64,000 nt of DNA from Halomarina pelagica (GTDB lineage: Archaea; Halobacteriota; Halobacteria; Halobacteriales; Haloarculaceae). Position numbers and translations under genes: made by a program. The stretch's first letter is position 1, and every line of letters starts with the position of its first letter. The notes beneath the pieces are model-generated. The model was given only the letters and a program-made list of their open reading frames with translations, ran no database searches and had not been told where the DNA came from. This document shows positions 58,149-64,000 of this stretch, in pieces. The stretch is from the NCBI RefSeq assembly GCF_024228315.1, contig NZ_CP100454.1:930001-994000 (forward strand). Reading direction: 5' to 3'.

Positions 58149-58223
58149 TGGGTTGGGGCAGATTTGAACTGCCGACCTCCTCCATGTCAAGGAGGTGTCA
58201 TAACCAGCCTAGACCACCAACCC
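58149..58223 (-). tRNA. tRNA-Val (anticodon GAC)
   Basis: 75 nt on the minus strand. The acceptor pairs GGGTTGG with CCAACCC, with discriminator A. The anticodon stem CCTCC/GGAGG holds TTGACAT, giving GAC. The T arm is GCAGTTCAAATCTGC. CCA is not encoded. A TATA-like AGTATCCTTATC lies about 25-40 bases upstream on the minus strand. Confidence 0.95.
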
Positions 58224-58401
58224 GCGCTTGCTCGCACTCTCCGATACCCGATAAGGATACTTGAACCTTTCCGAACAGCGCCGGGCGTGCCCGTCGTTCA
58301 CACGTTCGGACTGGTCGGTTCGCCGCCCTCCCGTCCGACACGTTCATTACGATGCACACATTTGTACGTCATAGTCCAATACCGATCATCGATACTCACC
58401 C

Positions 58402-59418
58402 ATGATAGATTACATCGAGCGCGTCACCGACGGCGCGGACCTGACGCAGGCGGAGGCACGGGAGGCGGCGAGCGCGATCTTCGAGGGGGCGACGGAGGCG
58501 CAGATCGGCGCGCTCCTCGCCGCGCTCCGGGCGAAGGGCGAGACGGAGGCCGAGATCGCGGGCTTCGCCCAGGGGATGCGCGACGCGGCGCGGACCATCG
58601 ACCCCGACCGCTCGCCGCTCGTCGACACCTGCGGCACCGGCGGCGACGACTACGACACGATCAACGTCTCGACGACCAGCGCCATCGTCGCCAGCGGGGC
58701 GGGCGTCCCGGTCGCGAAGCACGGCAACTACTCGGTCTCCTCCTCCTCGGGGAGCGCCGACGTGCTCACCGAGGTGGGCGTGCGGGTCGACGCTGAACCC
58801 GACGCCGTCGAGGCGGCCATCGAGGCCGACGGCATCGGGTTCATGCTCGCGCCCGTGTTCCACCCCGCGATGAAGGCCGTCATCGGTCCGCGGAAGGAAC
58901 TCGGGATGCGCACCGTCTTCAACGTCCTCGGGCCGCTGACCAACCCCGCGGGGGCGGACGCGCAGGTCGTCGGCGTCTACGATCCGGATCTCGTGCCCGT
59001 GCTCGCCCGCGCGCTCGCGAACCTCCCGGTCGAGCGCGCGCTCGTCGTCCACGGCGACGGCATGGACGAACTCTGCCTCCACGCTGCGTCGACGGTCGCC
59101 GAGGTGCGCGGCGACGGGATCGAGGAGTACGTGCTCGAACCCGCCGACGCGGGGCTGGATCGCGCGCCCGTCGAGGCGGTCGCCGGCGGGTCGCCCGCCG
59201 AGAACGCCGCCGACCTCCGGGGCATCGTCGGCGGGGAGGTCGAGGGTCCGAAGCGCGACGTCGTCCTCCTCAACGCGGGGGCGGCCGTCTACGTCGCGGG
59301 CGAGGCCGAGAGCGTCGCGGCGGGCGTCGAGCGCGCCCGCGAGGCCGTCGACTCGGGGGCGGCGGCCGAGAAACTCGCCGACCTCTGCGAGGGCGTCCCC
59401 GCCTCGCCCTCGCAATGA
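58402..59418 (+). CDS. trpD: Anthranilate phosphoribosyltransferase
   Basis: 338 residues. It joins anthranilate to PRPP in tryptophan synthesis. The PRPP site VDTCGTGGDDYDTINVST, VAKHGNYSVSSSSGSADVL and VFHPAMKAVIGPRKELGMRT are all present. It is the first gene of trpD-F-E-G, with coupled starts throughout (4-base overlap with trpF). Confidence 0.95.
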   Translation: MIDYIERVTDGADLTQAEAREAASAIFEGATEAQIGALLAALRAKGETEAEIAGFAQGMRDAARTIDPDRSPLVDTCGTGGDDYDTINVSTTSAIVASGAGVPVAKHGNYSVSSSSGSADVLTEVGVRVDAEPDAVEAAIEADGIGFMLAPVFHPAMKAVIGPRKELGMRTVFNVLGPLTNPAGADAQVVGVYDPDLVPVLARALANLPVERALVVHGDGMDELCLHAASTVAEVRGDGIEEYVLEPADAGLDRAPVEAVAGGSPAENAADLRGIVGGEVEGPKRDVVLLNAGAAVYVAGEAESVAAGVERAREAVDSGAAAEKLADLCEGVPASPSQ

Positions 59419-60041
59419 CGCGCGTGAAACTCTGCGGGCTCACGACCCGCCGCGACCGCGACGCCGCCGTCGACGCCGGTGCCGACGCCGTCGGCGTCAT
59501 CTCCGGCGTGTCCGTCGACACCCACCGCGAGGTCGACCCCGGGACGGCCGCCGATCTCGTCGCCGGGACGCCCGAGGGGGTGACGACGACGCTCGTGACG
59601 ATGCCCGACTCCCCCGGGGCGGCCGCCGATCTCGTCGAGCGCGTCCGCCCGGACGAGGTGCAGGTCCACGGGCTGTCCCCCGAGGACGTGGCCGCCATCG
59701 CCCGCGCGGTCGACGCGCCCGTCGTCGCCGCGGTCGGGGCCGACGATCCGGACGCGGCGGCCTACGCGCGCGCCGCGAGCGCGCTCCTGGTGGACACACC
59801 GTCCGCGGACGGGGGCGGCGGAACCGGCGAGACGCACGACTGGACGCGGACGCGGGCCGTCGTTGAGTCCGCCGACGTGCCCGTCGTCCTCGCGGGGGGA
59901 CTCACCCCCGAGAACGTCGCGGGGGCGGTCGAGACCGTCCGGCCGTTCGGGGTGGACGCGGCGAGCGGCGTCGAGCGCCCGAACGGCGAGAAGGACCACG
60001 GGGCGATGCGGGCATTCGTCGCCGCCGTGCGGGGGGCCTGA
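59415..60041 (+). CDS. trpF: Phosphoribosylanthranilate isomerase
   Basis: 208 residues from ATG 59415 inside the trpD stop. Catalytic cysteine in VKLCGLT and aspartate in VDAASGVERPNGEKDHGAM fit TrpF. The barrel elements VDAGADAVGVISGVSVDTH, VQVHGLSPEDVAAI and LAGGLTPENVAGAVE follow. trpE begins 1 base after its stop. Confidence 0.92.
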   Translation: MTRVKLCGLTTRRDRDAAVDAGADAVGVISGVSVDTHREVDPGTAADLVAGTPEGVTTTLVTMPDSPGAAADLVERVRPDEVQVHGLSPEDVAAIARAVDAPVVAAVGADDPDAAAYARAASALLVDTPSADGGGGTGETHDWTRTRAVVESADVPVVLAGGLTPENVAGAVETVRPFGVDAASGVERPNGEKDHGAMRAFVAAVRGA

Positions 60042-60042
60042 C

Positions 60043-61617
60043 GTGGTCGAACTCGACCGCTCGCGGGCGGCGTTCGCGGCTCTCGCAGAGGGGGACGAAC
60101 CGGTCGTCGTCCACGCGACCGCGACGCTCGACGTCGACCTCGACCCGCTGACCGCCTACGCGACGCTCCGCGAGGCGTCGACGCGGCCGTACTCGTTCCT
60201 GCTCGAGAGCGGCGAGAAGGTCGCCTCCCACGACCCCGACGGCGCGTTCGCGCCCGGCGGGACCGACCGCCACGCGCGCTACTCCTACGTCGGCGTCGAC
60301 CCCGCCGCCGTCGTCACCCTCGGTCCCGCCGGCGCGTCCGTCGAGACCTTCGATCCGCGATACGAGGGCGCGATCCGCCCCGCCGACGCCGAGGGCGACG
60401 TGCTGGACGAACTCCGCGCCTCGCTCCCGGCCGTCGAGCGCCGGGGATTCGACGACGCGGACCGCTTCGCGGGCGGGCTCGTCGGCTTCCTCGCCTACGA
60501 CGCCGTCTACGACCTCTGGCTGGACGAGGTGGGCGTCGAGCGCCCTGACTCGCCCGTCCCGGACGCGCAGTTCGTCCTGAGCGAGCGGACGCTCGCGTTC
60601 GATCACCGCGAGGGGACGTGCCGGCTCGTGTTCGCGCCGCTACTCCGACCCGACGACGACCCCGGGGCGGTGTACGACGACCTCGCCGCGTTCGCGGAAC
60701 GGACGCGCGCGGCGCTCGCGTCCGCCTCGCCGCCCGAACACGGTGGCTTCCGCCGCGCGGGGGAGCGTGCGGGTCCCCGCGAGGAGTACGAGGCGGCCGT
60801 CCGACGCGCGAAGGAGCACGTCCTCGACGGCGACATCTACCAGGGCGTCGTCTCCCGGTCGCGGGAGCTACGGGGCGAGGTCGACCCGCTCGGCCTCTAC
60901 GCCTCGCTGCGCGAGATCAACCCCTCGCCGTACATGTACGTCCTCGACTACGACGAGCGGACCCTCGTGGGCGCGAGCCCCGAGACGCTCGTCTCGGTCC
61001 GCGACGGGACCGTCACCGCCAACCCCATCGCCGGCACCTGCGCTCGCGGGGCGAGCCCCGTCGAGGACCGCCGCCTCGCGGGCGAACTGCTCGCAGACGG
61101 GAAGGAGCGCGCCGAGCACACGATGCTCGTCGACCTCGCGCGCAACGACGTGCGCCGGGTGAGCGAACCGGGGAGCGTGCGCGTCGAGGAGTTCATGAAC
61201 GTCCTCAAGTACAGCCACGTCCAGCACATCGAGTCGACCGTCACCGGACGACTCGCGGCGGACGCGGACGCGTTCGACGCGATGCGCGCGTCGTTCCCGG
61301 CCGGGACGCTCTCGGGCGCGCCGAAGGTGCGCGCGATGGAACTCATCGACGACCTCGAACGCACCCCCCGGGGCGTCTACGGCGGCGGCGTCGGCTACTT
61401 CTCGTGGGACGGGAACGCCGACGCGGCCATCGTCATCCGGTCGGCGCTGATCGAGCGCGACGGACCGCACGACCGCGTGGTCGTCCGCGCGGGCGCGGGG
61501 ATCGTCGCCGACAGCGACCCCGCCGCCGAGTTCGAGGAGACCGAGCGGAAGATGCGCGGCGTGATCGCCGCGCTGGAGGCCATCGAGCGACCGCCGGAGG
61601 TGGAGGGGGTCCGATGA
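60043..61617 (+). CDS. trpE: Anthranilate synthase component I
   Basis: 524 residues from GTG 60043, 1 base after trpF; earlier in-frame codons lie inside trpF. It forms anthranilate from chorismate using ammonia from TrpG. Core motifs are IYQGVVSRSRELRG, INPSPYMYVLDY, ASPETLVSV, NPIAGTCARG, ERAEHTMLVDLARNDV, FPAGTLSGAPKVRAMELIDD and RAGAGIVADSDPAAEFEE. An N-terminal segment PYSFLLESGEK is typical of the tryptophan-binding feedback site. Confidence 0.95.
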   Translation: MVELDRSRAAFAALAEGDEPVVVHATATLDVDLDPLTAYATLREASTRPYSFLLESGEKVASHDPDGAFAPGGTDRHARYSYVGVDPAAVVTLGPAGASVETFDPRYEGAIRPADAEGDVLDELRASLPAVERRGFDDADRFAGGLVGFLAYDAVYDLWLDEVGVERPDSPVPDAQFVLSERTLAFDHREGTCRLVFAPLLRPDDDPGAVYDDLAAFAERTRAALASASPPEHGGFRRAGERAGPREEYEAAVRRAKEHVLDGDIYQGVVSRSRELRGEVDPLGLYASLREINPSPYMYVLDYDERTLVGASPETLVSVRDGTVTANPIAGTCARGASPVEDRRLAGELLADGKERAEHTMLVDLARNDVRRVSEPGSVRVEEFMNVLKYSHVQHIESTVTGRLAADADAFDAMRASFPAGTLSGAPKVRAMELIDDLERTPRGVYGGGVGYFSWDGNADAAIVIRSALIERDGPHDRVVVRAGAGIVADSDPAAEFEETERKMRGVIAALEAIERPPEVEGVR

Positions 61618-62195
61618 CGCGCGTTCTCTTCGTCGACAACTTCGACTCGTTCACGTACAACCTCGTCGAGTACGTCAGCCAGCACGCGGAGACGCGGGTG
61701 GTGCGAAACACCGCCACGCTGGAGGAGGTCCGCGCGGCCGACCCCGACGCGATCGTCGTCAGCCCCGGCCCGGGTCACCCGGGCAACGAGCGCGACGTGG
61801 GCGTCACGCTCGACGTGCTGCGCGAGGTCAGCCCCGACGTGCCGACGCTCGGCGTCTGTCTCGGCCTGGAGGCGGCGGTCTACGCCTACGGCGGGACCGT
61901 CGGCCGCGCGCCGGAACCCGTCCACGGCAAGGCCTTCCCGGTGGATCACGACGGCGAGGGCGTCTTTACGGGGCTCCCGTCGCCGCTCCGCGGCGGGCGC
62001 TATCACTCGCTGGTCGCCACGGCGGTCCCCGACTGCTTCGCGGTGAGCGCGACGACGCGCGTCGGCGACGAGCGCCTCGTGATGGGCGTCCGCCACCGCG
62101 AGCACCCCATCGAGTGCGTCCAGTTCCACCCCGAGAGCGTCCTCACCGAGTCGGGCCACGCCCTCGTGCGGAACTTCGTCGAGGGCGCGACGTAG
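61614..62195 (+). CDS. trpG: Anthranilate synthase component II (glutamine amidotransferase)
   Basis: 193 residues from ATG 61614 overlapping the trpE stop. The glutaminase triad is C82 (GVCLGLEAAVY), H172 and E174 (QFHPESVLTESGH). The usual GHQ after the nucleophile is GLE here, a variation I believe is common in haloarchaea. VDNFDSFTYNLVEYV and VVSPGPGHPGNERDVG match the family. It supplies ammonia to TrpE. Confidence 0.95.
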   Translation: MTRVLFVDNFDSFTYNLVEYVSQHAETRVVRNTATLEEVRAADPDAIVVSPGPGHPGNERDVGVTLDVLREVSPDVPTLGVCLGLEAAVYAYGGTVGRAPEPVHGKAFPVDHDGEGVFTGLPSPLRGGRYHSLVATAVPDCFAVSATTRVGDERLVMGVRHREHPIECVQFHPESVLTESGHALVRNFVEGAT

Positions 62196-62217
62196 TAGGA
62201 GCGACGTAGTGGGTGCG

Positions 62218-62268
62218 GAGGATGCGACGGCGGCGAGGATGCGACGGCGACGAGGATGCGGCGGGGGT
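62218..62268. repeat. Three 17-bp tandem repeats after trpG
   Basis: GAGGATGCGACGGCGGC, GAGGATGCGACGGCGAC and the more diverged GAGGATGCGGCGGGGGT follow each other exactly. They lie between the convergent trpG and the 62316 gene and could be a variable-number repeat. Confidence 0.65.
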
Positions 62269-62315
62269 GGTGACGCGACGGGGACGGCGACGATTGGCGA
62301 CGGCGGCGACGGTAG

Positions 62316-62513
62316 CTACGGTACGATCGCCGGGACGACCAGGGGCGACGCGAACGCTTCGACGAGCCACAGACCGACGACGATCAGCGTCGCGACGACG
62401 GCGAGCTTCCACGCGACGCGCAGGAGTCGCCGGGCGATGAGAACGACCAGCCCCAGGCCGACGAGGGCCACGAGCGCGTCGACGGGGGCCGCCTGCAGGG
62501 GACTTCCGTCCAT
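62316..62513 (-). CDS. Small two-helix membrane protein
   Basis: 65 residues from ATG 62513 (MDGSPLQAAPVDALVALVGL). Two hydrophobic helices (DALVALVGLGLVVLIA and LAVVATLIVVGLWLVEAF) with a basic connector RRLLRVAWK. The short start is preferred because the upstream extension has no membrane or protein-like character. No family recognised. Confidence 0.6.
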   Translation of the reverse strand: MDGSPLQAAPVDALVALVGLGLVVLIARRLLRVAWKLAVVATLIVVGLWLVEAFASPLVVPAIVP

Positions 62514-62688
62514 GCACCGGTTCACCACGTCGAGGGAGTAAGTCGTGTCGATCGGCGTCGGTTTCGGGCGTCGTTCGTCGTCGCTCGCCCCCGTCGAACC
62601 CCCGATCGCTTCGAGTCGAACCCGATCTCTATCGCGCGGTTTTTCTGCGCAAGGCTCACTTTCACTGCGGTCCAAGTATCGTTATGAC

Positions 62689-62756
62689 TTCGGCGGTCGT
62701 CGGGTAGGGACGTCAAACGAGTACCGAGGTACGGCGCTCGCGAGTCGACCGCCGAA
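62689..62756. promoter_or_regulatory. Nested inverted repeats upstream of the ribonucleotide reductase gene
   Basis: TTCGGCGGTCG (62689-62699) pairs with CGACCGCCGAA (62746-62756), with GTAC-CGAG-GTAC (62721-62732) inside. The structure ends about 30 bases before a TATA-like GAATTAAACC (62790-62799) and about 130 before the ATG. It is therefore more likely an operator region than a leader RNA. Bases 62514-62688 show nothing else. Confidence 0.4.
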
Positions 62757-62884
62757 ACGTGACAGAAGTGAGACGGATCTCGACTCGAAGAATTAAACCC
62801 GCTCGGACAGAATCACAACTTCGCTATCAATGACCGGACACCACACACGAACCACGACGTCAGCGGTGACCCCTCGGAGGTACC

Positions 62885-64000
62885 ATGAGTAAGGTAGACC
62901 TCTCCGCGGACGAACTGACGCTCCCGATCAAGCGCACGACGGGCGCGACGCTCGAGGAGCGCATGACGGGCAACGCGTACGACAACATCCTCCCCGCGCG
63001 CTACCTGCGCAAGGACGCGGAGGGCAACCTCACGGAGACCCAGGAGGAACTCTTCGAGCGCGTCGCGAAGAACATCGCCCTCGCGGAGGCCGTCTTCGAG
63101 GCCGAGAAGCGCGACGTCGAGGTCACCGTCACGCCCGAGCAGCTCAAGCCCGGACACCCCCGCCGCGACGAACTCGCCGCGGAAGTGTTCGGCGCGGGCA
63201 CGACCGCGGACGACGACGCCGAGACCGCACTCTCGGTGTACAACGTCAACAAGTTCGCCTACGACACCGTCGTCCCCGAACTCCCCGACGAGATCCGCGA
63301 GCACGTCGAGGGGAAAGCGGCGGAGTTCGAGGAACTCATGTCGATGCTCTCGTTCGTCCCGAACTCGCCGACGCTGATGAACGCCGGCGACGAACTCCAG
63401 CAGCTCTCGGCGTGTTTTGTCAACTCCCCGGAGGATGACCTCACTGATATCCACGAAACTGCGAAGGAGGCCGCAGAGGTGTTTCAGAGCGGCGGCGGCC
63501 AAGGCTATGCCTTCTGGCGATTGCGCCCCTACGGCGACCCGGTCGGATCCACTGGGGGAATCGCCTCCGGGCCGATCACGTTCATGCGGACCTTCGATCA
63601 GATGTGCGAGACGATCGCACAGGGCGGCACCCGCCGCGGCGCGCAGATGGGCGTCATGCGCGTCAGCCACCCCGACGTGATCGAGTTCATCCACGCGAAG
63701 AACAAGGACGTCTCGCTGGCCCACTGCCTCCGGCTCAACGACCCCGACGACTACACCTACACCAGCTTCTCGGAGGCGCTCGAGGAGGCCCGCTCGCTCA
63801 TCGACGAGGACGGGCGCGTCCCCAAGCACCTCCGGAACGCCGTCGAGGGCCACCTCTCCAACTTCAACATCTCCGTCGGCGTCACCGACGGCTTCATGGA
63901 GGCGCTCTACGCCGGCGAGGAGTTCACGTTCACAAACCCCCGCACGGAGGAACCCCACGTCGCCACCCCCGAGACGAAGGAGATGTACGAGCGCTACGGG
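62885..64000 (+). CDS. Adenosylcobalamin-dependent ribonucleotide reductase, N-terminal part
   Basis: 372 residues are visible; the gene runs off the right edge. It starts MSKVDLSADELTLPIKRTTG after a GGAGGT ribosome-binding site. The reductase core begins with LPARYLRKDAEGNLTETQEE, then SFVPNSPTLMNAG, LSACFVNSPEDDL (first redox cysteine), FQSGGGQGYAFWRLRP, GPITFMRTFDQMCETIAQGG and TRRGAQMGVMRVSHPDVIEF. This layout is the class II, B12-using type common in haloarchaea. It makes deoxynucleotides for DNA synthesis. No intein is seen in the visible part. Confidence 0.9.
   Translation, partial: MSKVDLSADELTLPIKRTTGATLEERMTGNAYDNILPARYLRKDAEGNLTETQEELFERVAKNIALAEAVFEAEKRDVEVTVTPEQLKPGHPRRDELAAEVFGAGTTADDDAETALSVYNVNKFAYDTVVPELPDEIREHVEGKAAEFEELMSMLSFVPNSPTLMNAGDELQQLSACFVNSPEDDLTDIHETAKEAAEVFQSGGGQGYAFWRLRPYGDPVGSTGGIASGPITFMRTFDQMCETIAQGGTRRGAQMGVMRVSHPDVIEFIHAKNKDVSLAHCLRLNDPDDYTYTSFSEALEEARSLIDEDGRVPKHLRNAVEGHLSNFNISVGVTDGFMEALYAGEEFTFTNPRTEEPHVATPETKEMYERYG

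Noticed and set aside
62689-62884. Cobalamin riboswitch before the B12-dependent reductase
   Set aside because: The inverted repeats lie upstream of the likely TATA box and the conserved B12-box sequence is not seen.

Overview
The window is a GC-rich chromosomal segment of a haloarchaeon (class Halobacteria). The evidence is the very acidic proteome, archaeal information-processing genes (aIF2-gamma, Rpo7, Spt4, S24e, S27ae, a Kae1-Bud32 fusion, RfcL), TATA-type promoters such as GGTTAAATC, Tat/lipobox signal peptides, tRNA genes without encoded CCA, and haloarchaeal family proteins. The genus cannot be named from this sequence alone.

Layout. 0-2.4 kb: end of a phosphoribosyltransferase gene, a DUF5787-like protein and an isochorismatase-like hydrolase. 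2.6-9.9 kb: the conserved translation/transcription cluster eif2g - PIN - rpo7 - spt4 - dephospho-CoA kinase - rps24e - rps27ae - kae1/bud32. It is interrupted after the kinase gene by a small regulator/partner module bounded by a 58-bp direct repeat of the kinase 3' end, and then by a degenerate Nudix gene. 9.9-12.7 kb: nucleotide-pool sanitation, an acetyltransferase, hairpin-rich DNA and a PIN-like gene with a tiny coupled partner. 12.7-17.9 kb: an oxyanion locus (MOT1-type permease, tungstate/molybdate ABC transporter, ModE-like regulator with a probable operator). 18.5-28.8 kb: TrkA protein, an extreme Ser/Asp repeat secreted protein, a membrane-anchored winged-helix regulator, aldo/keto reductase, hexapeptide acetyltransferase, PQQ-type sugar dehydrogenase, cupin and glutamine-dependent NAD synthase. 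29-33.8 kb: a Tat-exported protein, a small zinc-finger protein, tRNA-Gly with diverged partial copies, an ammonia-type NAD synthase, enoyl-CoA hydratase and tRNA-Thr. 34-39.1 kb: glyoxylate bypass (aceA, aceB) and malic enzyme (maeB), with a candidate structured RNA between. 39.3-45.3 kb: heme A synthase, a polar amino-acid ABC operon and an NhaC antiporter. 45.3-48.6 kb: a second copy of the candidate RNA between two intergenic repeats, rfcL, and vapBC beside a decayed vapC. 48.6-55.3 kb: a winged-helix protein, a copper cluster (halocyanin, SHOCT membrane protein, CuA-motif lipoprotein), one frameshifted and one intact acetyltransferase, a DUF457 membrane protein, a CBS protein and a one-domain lycopene cyclase homologue. 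55.7-64 kb: an alginate-lyase-like exoenzyme with twin C-terminal domains, tRNA-Val with a diverged partial copy, trpDFEG, and the start of an adenosylcobalamin-type ribonucleotide reductase.

Themes. aceA, aceB and maeB support growth on acetate-level carbon. MOT1, the ABC transporter and ModE form one oxyanion uptake and sensing unit. The three copper proteins at 49.6-51.4 kb are probably one redox or metal-handling unit. The least explained signals are the paired structured-RNA candidates at 36.65 and 45.53 kb, the repeat-bounded module at 5.5-7.0 kb, and the stacked partial copies of tRNA 3' ends beside tRNA-Gly and tRNA-Val.
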